A stretch of DNA of 64,000 nt from Blasia pusilla (Eukaryota; Marchantiophyta; Marchantiopsida; Blasiales), in NCBI GenBank assembly GCA_050084515.1, contig CM114271.1:34596001-34660000 (forward strand). Direction: 5' to 3'. Within the stretch, counting starts at the first letter, position 1, and each line of letters begins with the position of its first letter. The position numbers were made by a program, and so were the translations under genes. Under the pieces are notes generated by a model. The model searched no databases. It had not been told where the DNA came from and saw nothing but the letters and a program-made list of their open reading frames with translations. Below, one piece after another: positions 1 to 12,198 of this stretch.

Positions 1-60
1 TATCATGGGTGCGCTTAAATCAGAAGGAGTTGAGGGCTGAATTATATCAAGGTGTAAAGG

Positions 61-1880
61 ATGCCATGCATCAATAAGATGCGGATAGCCAAAGGCTTAG
101 GGAGACGCATTATATTACCTTCTTCTTTTACTGGAGGGCCACGTCATATGCATCAATTGTATCAAGATGCAATGGCAATTGTACGACATTTGGGGAAGCC
201 TGACTACTTCTTAACCATGACATGCAATCCAAAGTGCGAGGAGATTACATCAGCCCTATTATCTGGCCAATCACTGCAGACCGACTAGATTTGGTCGTGC
301 GGGTTTTTGAGAAGAAAAAGAAGGACTTGTTACGACTTATCATCAAGAAGGAGATATTGGGCTGAGTTGTAGGATGCATCCATGTGGTGGAATTCCAAAA
401 AAGAGGATTACCGCATATGCATGTCCTTATTATTTTAGGTCATGAGGATAAATCACGTACCATAATTGATTATGATCGTATCATTTTACTTGAAATCCCT
501 TATCAATCTACCCATCCAAGGTTATATTCTATCGTTGCTAATTGCATGGTTCACGGGCCATGTGGACCATTAAATCCAAATGCTCCGTGTATGGATAAGG
601 AAACAAAAAAACGTATAAAAGGCTATCCTAAAGCTTTTGCGGCCAACACTACCAAAACAAAAGTTGGTTATCCAATATATCGTAGGTAAGGATCATTTTA
701 TTTCTAAGGCATATGTATTCATGATTCCTTCCAATACCTTCATTCATGATTAATTACGATTATTATTGTGTTTTTGTAGATTGGAGAATGGAAGGGCGAT
801 AAGTAAGAGCAAACATTCATTGGATAATCATTTGGTTTTGCCTTACAATCCGATGTTATGCACCTTATTCGATTGTCACATTAATTTGGAGATTATAAGT
901 AGTGTTTCTGTTGTCAAGTACTTATACAAATATGTTTATAAAGGAGCTGATGTTGTGTCATTTAAGTTGTCAAAGGATATGGATACATCCAATGTAATTG
1001 AAGTTATTGACGAGACAACGTGATATCTTGATGCGATGTATGATTTTATGGATTGACTTCTATGATGCATTATACTTTATTTCTCAACTTCATGTGATTG
1101 TCCTTACTCAAATACTTGGAATTCTCATTATTCCAAATATATATCTTCTTGGGAGGCATGTTGGGATCTCTTTAAGTTTAGTCTACATGCCGAACTTCCA
1201 AGTATCGTTCGACTGGCAGTCCATCTTCCGACACAACAATTAGTCTACTTCAATGATGTTGACGCTCTTGGAGATATTTTGCAACTAAAAAGAGAGGCAA
1301 CATTGATCCAATGGTTTGCAACCAATCTATCTGACTCTAGTGCTCGACAATATCTATACATAGATTTTCTTGCTTATTATCGTTGAAGTAACAAGAGGTG
1401 GATTCGTAGGGTACAAAAACAAAATGGTTGTGGCCATCCCATTGGTCGCTTATACCTTACTCATCCAAGTAAATGCTCACAACTTCTTTGTATATAATTT
1501 CTTTTATATTCCACCTCTAAAGCGATGTATCTATATGTTGGGATAAACTCATTTAGTTTAATTCCTCGTAGGTGAAGGAGAACATCATTGGTTGAGATGA
1601 CTTCTCCATCATGTTCGAGGAGCAACTACGTATGAATGTTTGAGAACTGTTAATGGGTTATTATGTCCAACATTCAAGGAGGCTTCTATCCAATTGGGAC
1701 TTCTTGAGGATGATAGGGAAGTGTTCTCTTGCTTTGAAGAAGCTTCTACAATTTGTATAGGTTCTTCACTTTGTCGCCTATTTGTAATTATTCTAGCGTA
1801 CAACACATTTGCTCAATCTACAACACTTTGGAGTCAATTATTGGTTCCAATGGTAGAAGATCTCTTATATGAAGGGCGTC
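61..1880 (+). pseudogene. Helitron Rep (HUH endonuclease) domain, broken
   Basis: The first block has the Helitron-like N-domain pattern ending in FLTMTCNPK, where an autonomous copy nicks and ligates single-stranded DNA during rolling-circle transposition. PHMHV near 412 is the HUH metal-binding motif, and KYLYKYVYKG near 919-948 matches the catalytic tyrosine motif. A stop at 286-288 and a frame change before 384 break the gene. Intron-like gaps with GT...AG borders lie at 686-779 and 1469-1571; joining across them restores the expected order YRR then LENGR, and HPS then GEHHW. The block near 1572-1800 (LRTVNG, TFKEA, LLEDD) is the conserved linker before the helicase. Confidence 0.8.
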
Positions 1881-2141
1881 TAGTAAGAATTCATTAATAC
1901 CCTTGCATCATTTTTTTTATTCTTAATAGTATCTTCTATTGAGCATTCAACAATCTAACCAATTTTGGGTTATCATCCTATTTTGTAGAAAATTGGAATT
2001 CTGAATCTTCCCATTGAAGATGCTATGGTTAATACTGCATTGTTGGAAGTCCATTATTATTTACAAGATCAAGGACAAAGATTGTCTGACTTTCAAGACA
2101 TGCCCCAACTTGACTTCTAATGACTTCAATCAAATTCATAT

Positions 2142-3816
2142 TTGGAGGAACAAGAGCTATTGTATGATACGAAAGAACTATTTGAGCAAGTGCAATTGGG
2201 AGAACCGTGTCTAAATGAAGGACAACGTATTATTTGGGATGCTATATATGATGAGCTTGATAAAATATGCTTGGATGCTCCACCATCTCCAAAAAAATTT
2301 CATCGATGGCCCAGGTGGAACGGGAAAAACTTTTTTATATAATCTTCTTCTTGCAAGTGTAAGGAATGCAAGAGGTATAGTTTTGGCTGTGGCGTCATCT
2401 GGAATAGTTGCTCTATTGTTAGACGGAGGACGTATTGCACATTCGCGATTCAAAATTCCCATCAATCTTCATGAGAGCTCTACTTGCAAATAAGTGCCAA
2501 TTCTGGTGATGCACAAATTTTCATTTCCTCCAATTTTGGTGGCACAAGTTATAGTTTACTCCCCTTTTCTTATTGTAGTTTATCGGTTAATAGTGACGGA
2601 GCGCGCTTAATCCGTGATGCAATGCTTATTATATGGGACGAAGCTCCTATGGCTTATCGTCACGCATTTGAGGCTGTAAATCAAACTTTACATGATATTA
2701 TGGGATTTGTTTATGATGAACACTGAAAATTACTATTTGGTGGAAAACTTATGGTATTTGGTGGTGATTTTCGTCAAGTGTTGCCTGTTGTTCGTCATGG
2801 AGATCGGCCGTAAATCATCCAAGCCACCATATAGAGGTCATGTCTTTGGTCTAATGTAATGGTCATGAAGTTTACTATAAGCATGTGAGTTCAAAGGTTG
2901 GAAGGTCACTTGCGTAGTGAACAACAAGCTTTTGCTGATTGGTTATTAGAAGTGGGAGAGGGTCGTGTACCTTTGCATCCACATTTGGGAGAAGACTTTA
3001 TACAATTACCATCTAAAATTATTACTAGAAGTAATAAGATATGTAATCTTATTGATTTGATGTATGGAAAATTTCCATCCGAATTCAATGACATTGATTT
3101 CTTGAGAGATACGGAAATTTTGACTCTGAGAAATAAAGATGTAGATGACATAAATGCAAGCGTAATGTCGCGGTTTCCAGGAGAGGTAATCCCTTTATCT
3201 TTTATAAAATAATTATTCAATTACAAGTTTGAATATTAATATTACCTTTTCTTACAAACTCATTATATTTTGTGTACAGGAGCAAGTTTACCTCAACGTT
3301 GACTCTATTCCAAATGAGGGGATGACCATATATATCCAACACAATTTTTGAACACATGCTTGCCTTCAAGACTTCCTCCGCATTGATTGTGTTTGAACAT
3401 TGGGGCACCAATTATGCTATTACGAAATATGAATGGAGCACATGGACAAGCAAACGGGACAATATTGGTGATTCATGGATTTATGCAATATTGCATAGAT
3501 GCTAAAATTATCAGAGGGAAGAATATTGGAGATCAAATTTTTGTTCCACGTATCCCATTGATTGCCTCAGATTCAGGTTTGCCATTTGATTTACGTAGGT
3601 TTCAATTTCCTATTCGACCGGCTTTTGCTATGACTATCAATAAGTCCCAAGGTCAAACATTGCAAAAGGTGGGCATTTACTTGCCTACTCCAATATTTTC
3701 TCATGGCTAATTGTATGTAGCATTATCTAGAGTGGGGAAGAGAATTTCTATCCATATTACAATTGGAAGCGATGAACATTCAAATAAGGAAGGTGACTAT
3801 ACACGGAATGTAGTAT
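2142..3816 (+). pseudogene. Helitron PIF1-like helicase domain, broken
   Basis: This half would encode the 5'-to-3' DNA helicase that unwinds the transposing strand. Visible motifs in order: Walker A GPGGTGKT at 2308-2331, a Walker B-like IIWDEAPM near 2625-2650, GGDFRQVLPVV near 2762-2790, EGHLRSEQQAF near 2901, GAPIMLLRN near 3403, MTINKSQGQT near 3634, and the C-terminal ALSRV near 3718. The frame shifts after Walker A and after the Walker B block, and stops occur near 2726 and 2812, so it cannot make a whole protein. A 94-bp GT...AG gap at 3186-3279 interrupts the PGE-EQVYLNVDS join and looks like a true intron. Confidence 0.82.
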
Positions 3817-3987
3817 AAAAAGAAATATTTGGATAAAATAAATATTTAAAAATCATATCATAAAAATATGATTCCTTCTTGCCTATTTGCATCTTTCGTA
3901 TTCCCTCTTACACTGGTGCATTGCACAGGCACCTTACTAGTATCCTATAATTCACAATCACTCAAAATATCTCACAATATGCACACA

Positions 3988-3990
<3 letters not shown>

Positions 3991-4044
<54 letters not shown>
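3991..4044 (+). repeat. TC dinucleotide microsatellite, about 27 units
   Basis: A perfect run of TC repeats, directly upstream of a repeat A copy. It makes a spurious Ser-Leu open frame. Confidence 0.97.
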
Positions 4045-4047
<3 letters not shown>

Positions 4048-4390
4048 AAACCAAACCCACTCTCCTAATGAGAGGCTTGGGTTACTCATAAGGCAAGGAG
4101 GACCATAGCTCTGCCACCTCATGCCAAGAGGTTCAAAAAAGAGAGAATGAGTTCCAAAGCTTTCTCTCCTTGGGTATATCCCCCTTTTCTCTCCTAAGCT
4201 CTCTCAATGGTAACCTATGCTCGTAGGTCATCTCCTTAGCTCTTGCCTTGTTGTAGATGATTAAATGAAACTTTCTAAAGTAGAAAATTAACTCCACTCT
4301 TAATGATGACTTACCAAAAATAACAAGTTCATATATATAGCTTTAAATGAGCGGAGATGAAGGAAAATTTGCTCTCTCAGTTTACCGTTT
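4045..4390 (+). repeat. Dispersed repeat A, copy 1
   Basis: Starts with AAACCAAACCCACTCTCCTA and runs through a block reading LGYS, KEDH, SCQEVQ and REN in one frame. The same text with point changes occurs on the plus strand at about 53,650-54,040 and reversed at about 34,190-34,370. Looser matches lie at 24,600-24,830 (reversed) and 60,240-60,480 (3' part only). Superfamily unknown. Confidence 0.75.
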
Positions 4391-6205
4391 TTCATCACAA
4401 AATTTGGCTATCCACCGATACAAAAAATCCCTTTGCCCCTATCTCTTTCTCATGTAGAATCCAAGAAAATATGATACACATGACAAACTCCACTCTGAAT
4501 AATACAAATCTTCATCAAGCCATCTTCACCCTTCGACTTAAGGGAATACAAACTCCAACAATCATAGCTCCTATGAAACTCTAAAACAAAGAGTATACTT
4601 AAGTTTTGTTGGGTTCAACATATGAAAGATGGGTCTTGAAAGCCATCTCATCCCCTCACATACCCTTAGGAGGAGACAAAATATCCATCCTCCAAATAAA
4701 GAAAAAATTGGTACCCAACGCACAAAGGTTATTATGTGATTGTTGACTAAATCAATAGGTTGCTTGAATCGAAATAGAAAGACAGTTATTTTTTTGAAAC
4801 GTTAATCTCGATACAACAGAGATGTAACCAATCTTATCCAAGCACTCATGATAAAGCTTACCAACTTTGATGTGATATTCTTATATATAATATGTGCTTC
4901 TTCCCCTTCCTTCAATTTAATTTGATGGAGGTGAGAGAAACTTCTCATGCTATGGAATATATGCAAGAGTGAGATGGTGTCTCCTTACAACAATACTTGG
5001 GTATTATGTCATTGATATGTATATTAGTAAGAGTGTTCCATTATTGGCATCCCTGAGTTTTATTTTCTATTTGCTCCGTCTACGAGAAAGATTTATAGGC
5101 CAAATTTAGTTTATTATAGTATAAAATTATAGTTGTAACCTTAATTTTATAGCAATTAATCATAGGATGTCTTGATGACATGAATAAGCACCATCCTTTT
5201 AGTAGAGTTAGTTTTGCATGTTGTACGTTATTAGGGACCTACAAATCACAACTCAAAGAGGCCAAGGACTATTCTTAAATTTGAATATGTTTTTATTATA
5301 ATTATCGTATCGTGAAAAAGTGGATGCAAAGATGCCAACGAATTGAATTTAAATTAACTGATCCCAATGTCCATTTGATATAAGTTCACCCTCTACTTGC
5401 TCCAATCCAAAATACCACTTGACATGCCCCCATGGAGTATTGATCCTGATACTCGCTCTTAAGATAATTAGATGGTTAGTACTAACCATTGTTCTTCATC
5501 ATAATTGTGTATAAAAATAATGAGAATTTTATTCATGACCACATCCACAACATTTGAAAGGATTTGTTTCATGAATTCCTTCAAGCAAACACATCATAAC
5601 CTTTTTCTTGGACCATATTGTACTCTTCAAAGCTTCATAATCCATCCTTGCAATACCAACATGACATGGTTTCTCGAAAAAATATAATAGAATGAATAAG
5701 ACTTAGCCTCAACCCTATGGTAGAAGTTATCATCTCATTCCTCTTCCACTTTATGTTTAACTCCCCAAAAGTAATATGTTGGGAGGATAATATTTATACT
5801 TGTCCTTGGTTTCGTACTAATCTAGGTTTTAGTGTATGCATGCACTAAGTCTTCTTGAGAGTACTTCTTGTATGCATTCCCTTTGTTAGTTTGCCTTTCA
5901 ATGCCTTCCTATAACTTGTCTCACATACCAATGTAGACTTGTGTGATGAGGTGAGACCTTCCATAATTAAAAGTACTAGTTCAAGTTTTCATATAATTTA
6001 AGTTTGAAAATTGAGAAAGCATTGGATTACTTGAATAACACACTTCTTACTTCTGTCGCTGAGTAACCGCAGTCGCGCTAAGTTCTGATCGTGGTTCGAT
6101 AAGAACCACACGTCGCTTGTTTCCGCGACCAGGAGCGCGAAAATGATGAGATACTGCAGCAGTCGTGTTACCCAAGCGATTCGATACATTGTAAGGACTC
6201 TCCAG

Positions 6206-6341
6206 TAACTGCGTAGATGTTAACGACGTAGAGCCACTCTTTAATAACTGCGTATATGGTAACGATGTAGAGCCCCTATTTAATAACTGGGTAGATGGTA
6301 GCGACGTAGAGCTACTCTTTAATAACTGCGTAGATGATAGA
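6206..6341 (+). repeat. 39-bp tandem repeat (minisatellite), about 3.5 units
   Basis: The unit starts TAACTGCGTAGAT and recurs at 6206, 6245, 6284 and 6323, exactly 39 bp apart, with a few substitutions per unit. A degenerate unit start appears near 6455. It lies 330-470 bp upstream of the proteasome gene start codon, so it is in the promoter or 5' UTR. Because 39 is a multiple of 3, it keeps a minus-strand frame open (13-residue repeat STQLLKSG...), which I take as incidental. Confidence 0.9.
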
Positions 6342-6671
6342 CTGAGTTTAGTAAGTTCCTCTGTCCACCTCTTCCGGCGAAAAACGAGATTGACCACAGT
6401 CTGACGAACGTCACTAACTTCGTGATGAGACTACAGTGGAACGAATGTCCACGAACTGCGTAGATAGTCGACTCGTGGGCCTGAACCACATCCTGACGCT
6501 CCATGCTTTGTTTGACGGGTCTGGTCTGAACCCTAATGCGTGTCTTCCCCGCTCCTAGGAAGCTCTGTTCCTCATTTTCAAGTAAGGCTCTGTGCATACG
6601 ATCGATCTTGTCTCTCGGAGTTGCCAGGATTTTATTCAGTTTGTGGAAGGTGACCAGAGCATCGGGGCACC

Positions 6672-9600
6672 ATGAGTAGCATCGGAACCGGGGTAATTGT
6701 CTCTGGATTTTGATGTGGTCGGACGTTTTAAGTGGAAGATCACGATTAGTTTCGTGGCGTTCAGTGCAACAATTGGTTCAAGTTTGTCCGTGCCACGATT
6801 GGAAGTGTGTGAGCTGTGGATGATATTTTTCTTGGCTGTAGCTTGCAAATGAGGCAGTTGATCTCTGTGTCCCACGGGCAAATTTCTTGCCTAATTTATC
6901 GGGCTGTTTCATTGACAGTATGATTTGTCGGTCACTACATTTTCTCCTGATGGACGCGTTTTCCAAATAGAGTATGCCACCAAGGCCATCGACAACAGCG
7001 GGTACGTTACATGAGTTTCGCACAACAATGGTAACTGCGCGGTCCTTTTTAAGGGGTCGTCGATACGCCATTCTATCTGGATTTGTTGCCCATGATTTGA
7101 GACCAGCCTGAATCCCTTTGCCTACCTGCTTCCCGGACGATCTATGATCCGTAATTTAGTGCAAATTGCTGCTGCTTCTTTCCAGAATTAGTCACGTGTT
7201 GAAATACGCAACTGACTAGTTACTCCTCCGGGTGGCGTGTCCAGAACGGTTGTGGGCATCAAGTGCAAGGATGGCATTGTCCTGGTGAGCTCCAATTGCC
7301 CTAATTTCGAAGGATGGAGTGCTTCATTTGGTGTTCCCACGTGCCAGGCGATTTAGCTGTTTTCTCATGTTTTGATTATCTTTTTACTTCGTGAGCTTCG
7401 AAGGGAAGAAATGTCAGTTGATTTTGCAGGCCAAACAGTACTTACATGCACATGAAAGTGTCGTGCCGTTTGTTATTTATTGGTCGTAATGCAATCCCGT
7501 TAATGGAGCAGGGAGTGGAGAAGCTTATTGCATCAAAGATGTTACTCGAAGGATCCAACAGGAGAATTCATTCCGTGAATCGCCATTCTGGCATGGTTAG
7601 TTACTTATTAGAAACCTCAAACGAATGACGATTGATGAATTTTACAGAAGTATGATGAGCACATTGAAAGTATTTCATTAACAAGACGGCTGCTACGCCT
7701 GTCACATGTTTTGTATTCCGGAGAGGGTTTCATATACCCTTTTGCAACAATCTTAGGAAACTCTTTTCAGCTGGTACTTCTTCATTTGATTGCACCTCAT
7801 GTTTTGCTCTCAAGGTTGCATATTTCTTTCAACGCTAATCTACTAGGTTTGCCCAACGAAAGAATTTAGTCACTGGCTGAAAATGGGTGACACTGCTCCT
7901 GTAACCTAATTTCCATGTATGCATCACTGTTCGGAAATCTTCCAGGCAATCGCTGGGTTGGCTGCTGATGGCCGGCAGATTGTAAGTCGAGCTAGAGCAG
8001 AAGCTGCAAATTACCTCAGGTTGGTGTTACTGGTTGCTCCTTTCTTTGATGGAACTTCTGTAAGTTTGCTCGTGTCCTTCAACCGAAAAGATAATTTTTG
8101 ACGTTAAAGACATAACAGTTGCAAAAGACCCGTTGGCTGCTTTTTTGTGATATCTCTATTCATGCTTTTATCTTCCCTTTCAAATTTCATAGCTCTATGA
8201 CTTTTGGTGCACCTACAAGAGAATGTAATAAAGGTATGGGGGACAGTTCTCATTCTTTCTTTGTTACTTGCAGCTTCTATGGTGAGGAGATTCCTACCAA
8301 AGAGTTGTGTGACAGAGTTGCCTACTATGTGCACTTGTGTACACTGTACTGGTGGCTCCGGTTGGTTTCCTCCCCTGGATCATTCTAGTCATAGCCATGC
8401 AAGAATTCTGACTTACTTTATGTGTCATTCGTCACCATATTACTCCAACACACAAGGCTGAGAGGGAGCCTTGGAGCGTGACACTAGAATATTGTCCACA
8501 GAAAGTCCTCTTTTTGATTCTCAAGGTGTTTTGCCAAGTAAGTTGGAGTTGTTGGTTGAGAGTTTTGGAATGAAGGAAACTGGTTACTGCAGTTGGACTC
8601 AGACTCCCTAGTCATTTACATGCAGGCCCTATGGTTCTGCAGCTATTTTGGGTGGTTATGACCGGGATGGTCCTCAATTGTATATGATCGAGCCTTCAGG
8701 TGTTGCATATGTAAGCCCTTCAACCTTTTTTCCTCTAATACTGCAGAGGAAGGTCAATAAACTGTGTTCAGTTGGTTGTGTCCATTCTTGTTGCTTCAAA
8801 ATCTTTTGGTTTCTAGCTGTTTTAATCTCCTTCCCCGTTTTAAAGATGATCTGAACACAGTAGTGAAATGATTGATTAGTATTCATTCTCATGAAGCCTT
8901 AAGTTTCAACTTTGTTGCCATCATGTCCAGCGTTACTTCGGTGCAGCAGTTGGCAAGGGAAGGCAAGCAGCTAAGACGTGAGTGTATCTTTTCTTTTCTT
9001 TTCTTTGGTTAAAAAAAGAGGATGCTTTGCTTGAAAGTTAAGCATGCAAATCACAGGGATATGTTGTACAAGGATTTTTTTTTAATAATTAGCTGTGGTT
9101 GTCACCAAACATAATTGTCTTGAAAAGTGGGAATATTTGTTCACAGGGAAATTGAGAAGCTGAAGCTGTCGGAGATGACATGCCGGGAAGGTGTCATTGC
9201 CGTTGCTAAGATGTAAGCGTGTATATTCTGTGCTTGATGTTGTGTTAGACAGTTGCTACTCTCAAGGAGTTGGTTTGTCTGCATTAAATTTATGCACACC
9301 ATATCACCGAGGACCTGCAAGTGCACAAAGTGATCCAAATTGTACTAATTTTGCAGAATATACAATGTACATGATGAAGCTAAGGATAAAGCTTTTGAGC
9401 TAGAAATGAGCTGGATATGTGATGAGTCAAAGCGAGAGCATCAACGGGTGACTGCTCCTCAACCTTTTTTGGATAGGTCCTTTCTGTGGGTAGTCTGTTC
9501 TCTTTGAGTGGAGGGAATACCATTTTCCACTCATTTGGAGTGGAAAGGAATGGCGAAGAAATGGTCATTATGGTTTGTGCCAAGAAGCTTCGTAAATGTT

Positions 9601-9724
9601 GTTGAATTCACCTATCTTGCTCTCAATGCTGGAGTTGGGTACTATGCAGGTGCCTGCGGATCTTCTGGCTGAAGCAAAGGCGATTGCTAAAGCTGCCCAA
9701 GAAGAGGACATGGATGCTGACTAA
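6672..9724 (+). CDS. PAG1: 20S proteasome subunit alpha type-3 (alpha 7)
   Basis: Alpha subunit of the 20S core particle, forming part of the outer heptameric ring that gates substrate entry; acts in cytosol and nucleus and is not itself catalytic. Eleven coding exons splice cleanly: 6672-6692, 6919-7001, 7245-7284, 7512-7595, 7946-8019, 8274-8360, 8626-8710, 8931-8977, 9147-9212, 9357-9447 and 9650-9724. All introns are GT...AG, phases agree at every junction, and the total is 753 bp, or 250 residues plus stop, the normal plant length. The start [19 protein letters not shown] is the family N-terminus with the alpha-type YD.. and SPDGR gate motifs. [29 protein letters not shown] and [11 protein letters not shown] are near-identical to Arabidopsis PAG1, and the C-terminus is the typical acidic EEDMDAD. 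The first coding exon is only 21 bp. No lesion is seen. Confidence 0.97.
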
Positions 9725-11493
9725 ATGACAGTGGCCAGGCTTTGAGATGTGTTGAGTCCCAGATTGCTCTGCCCCACTGGATCAGAAGTGTGTCTAACCA
9801 TTTGATGGTGGCTAACATCTTGGACCTGCATTCTCCAACTGAATAAGCCATGTCATACAAGTGTGAGTCACCTTTAATTGGTGTGCTGGTTGATGGCAAG
9901 TTTCCATATCATGTTGACTTAGTGAGCTGACAATTACAAAGATCTGAAAACTTCCCATCTGATGGTAGAAGTTGCTCTGGATACCGTTTTCAATGTACCA
10001 TCTGGTTGACATACATATCCTTGGCATTTTCAGGAGTTGCCATTACTGCTATTCCCTGTGGAAAGTGTCCAACCCAAGATGTAACTGTATCAGGAGCTAT
10101 GCTCGACATTCTGCTTCTTGTATAGCAAACAAACTAGGTATCTTCAAAGTAAATTTTGATCTAGAATTTTACGAATGGACAGCTGACTGGGTTTTGATAC
10201 CGAATGAGTTTCGACTCGTAGAGACCAATTTTCACACTTGACTGTAGTCTTCAAAGTCGGTTATCCACCACGTGGGGGTCGTTTGAGTAATAGCTCACTC
10301 TGTTCTGGGAGATTGATAATGGAGTTTGGGGAGAGAGTAATGGAGTGAGATGGAGCACCAAAATGCTGGAGTGACATGCAGCACACTGGGAAGAGTTCGT
10401 TGGAACATCTGCATAAAATTCTTGCCCATACACATGGATGTGATGTAGTTATTGGATGCGTAATAGTATTTGAATTTGAGAAGAACTAGATTGTGTAGCT
10501 GTACACTGAATCGTCCAGTAAAACATAAGCTTTTCCACTTTAAGTTATTGGCAGTTAGATAGTAATCCTGTCCCAAGATCAATCAATGTCCTATCCAATG
10601 TCAATCATTGGGAAGTGGTCTGTAAGCTATCCTACCTGAACATTTAGGTGGGAAATCTGCAATGTCACATACCCATCCCGTCTCTATTGGAAACCAGTTG
10701 TAGTGTCCGTCTCAAAATCCATGTCTTTATCCTGCTGGACTAACAAACATCCGTCATTGAGACAAGGCAGCCTAAACCAACACCTGTGATATTCAATGCT
10801 GCAATGGTGTCTGAAATCCAAATTCATCTGAATGCGAATTGGATGTGGGTTGGTTATGTCCGAAGTCCTATGGTGTTCTTGTTTGTCTCTGTTTACGAAA
10901 GTTTTTGTCAACAACTACAGTCGGGAAATTATATGATTTGATCAGCGGAAACTATAATTAGCAGCGCAGAAGTTGAACTAAAAAGTTACCAGTATCCTTC
11001 ACAATCCCATATTGTCACCAAACAAAAACTTCCTCTGAAGAAGCACCAGAAAGAAATTTGTTGGAAAGGGTGAGGAATTCCATAGTTGGACTTATCATAT
11101 TGACAGAAGCTGCGTGAAGATAATGGTAACGAGCACATGTTGCTCATAATTTGGACGGGGCTGAGATGGAAGTCTCTTTGTCTACGACCAGTGGAGTCAA
11201 ACGTATATCATGGAAGTCTACCGGACGCCTAGTTCCGTCCTGGGAGGTTCAATACTTCCGAAATGAGAATATGAGACAGTCAATGAAGTTTCCTTTCTCC
11301 TTCTCCCCCATCTATACAAGTGGCCCCTTCCTAAGTTTATTGTAGGTCACAAATAGGATTCATTCGTTAATCGTGTTCTTCTCTTATTCCATCTGTTCTC
11401 TAACTTAGAATGCAAATGTCCAATTTTTTAATTGAGACGTATAATTTTGAATTAACTATGTTATATTCGAACGACTTTATTGGTCCAGACCAC

Positions 11494-11668
11494 GAAGAGA
11501 TGAAGAGACATGCATCTAGGAGAGATGGTTTCGAAAGGGAAACACTTTCTTATAATGAGATAAATTAGTAAGGTGTCCGCGAAGAGATGAAGAGACATGC
11601 ATCTAGGAGAGATGGTTTCGAAATGGGAAACACTTTCTTATAATGAGATAAATTAGTAAGGTGTCCGC
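11494..11668 (+). repeat. 87-bp direct tandem duplication
   Basis: Copy 1 spans 11494-11580 and copy 2 spans 11581-11668. They begin GAAGAGATGAAGAGACATGC and end GGTGTCCGC. They differ by a single extra T, so the duplication is recent. No frame or known element is recognised in it. Confidence 0.95.
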
Positions 11669-12165
11669 GTGATGCATGTGAAATTAAAAATCGTTTGTAG
11701 AGCTTTTGCTTGTGCCCCTAAATGCTAGTATCCGTGAAAAGAATAATGATCTTATGCATAAATTAAAATATTTTATTTTTCTTAGATGTCAAACTTTTAA
11801 GAAGTGTTTGCGAATCAAAAGTCACTTTCCAAAACCACTTTTTACCATCCTGTGTTCAATCCTCATCCGGCGAACTTGCTCAAGACTCAAACAATCGAAG
11901 GCGCGTTTTTTTTTTCCCCGGTTTGAAAGTGATTCCGAGTGGACAAAATTCCGCAACAAATCGGTCAATAGACTAGCAGTAAGACAAGTGCGAGGGCTTT
12001 CCGCTCATGCGTCCTGATCCCCCTGATTGCAAGGAGAATTGAGGAAGAAATCAATGAAAGTCTTGGTAAGTTGGTAAGATCTGTGAATCTGTAGGGGCTA
12101 GCAGCAACTGTAGCATACCAGTGCTTCTTCCAAATTAATATTGCTCGTAGCAATGAGTGTTGGAA

Positions 12166-12198
12166 AAACGAGATTCACTCGACGAGTGAATCTCGTTT
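12166..12198. repeat. Perfect 33-bp palindrome
   Basis: Arms of 16 bp (AAACGAGATTCACTCG and its complement) surround one central A. It lies within three loosely repeated blocks that each carry a GTAG(C/A)AATC-like start, near 12,148, 12,226 and 12,314. Confidence 0.93.

Larger units (their letters stand above)
1..3816 (+). mobile_element. Helitron remnant, 5' truncated by window edge
   Basis: Consecutive plus-strand fragments read as the two halves of a Helitron transposase, a HUH-type Rep followed by a PIF1-type helicase. The order is the family order, but the frame breaks many times, so the element is dead. The N-terminal part lies left of the window. I found no hairpin plus CTRR end downstream, so the right limit is only where helicase similarity stops. 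Several frame changes coincide with GT...AG stretches of about 95-105 bp and look like introns; others are plain stops or indels. Confidence 0.85.
3840..6200. other. AT-rich region, no gene seen
   Basis: No open frame here resembles a protein I know. It holds the TC microsatellite and one copy of repeat A. The remainder is AT-rich with stops in all frames and is probably decayed transposon sequence. Confidence 0.6.

Noticed and set aside
6047-6397. Minus-strand open frame with 13-residue repeats
   Set aside because: The repeats are only the 39-bp minisatellite read in an open frame; there is no domain, and the array sits in the upstream region of PAG1.
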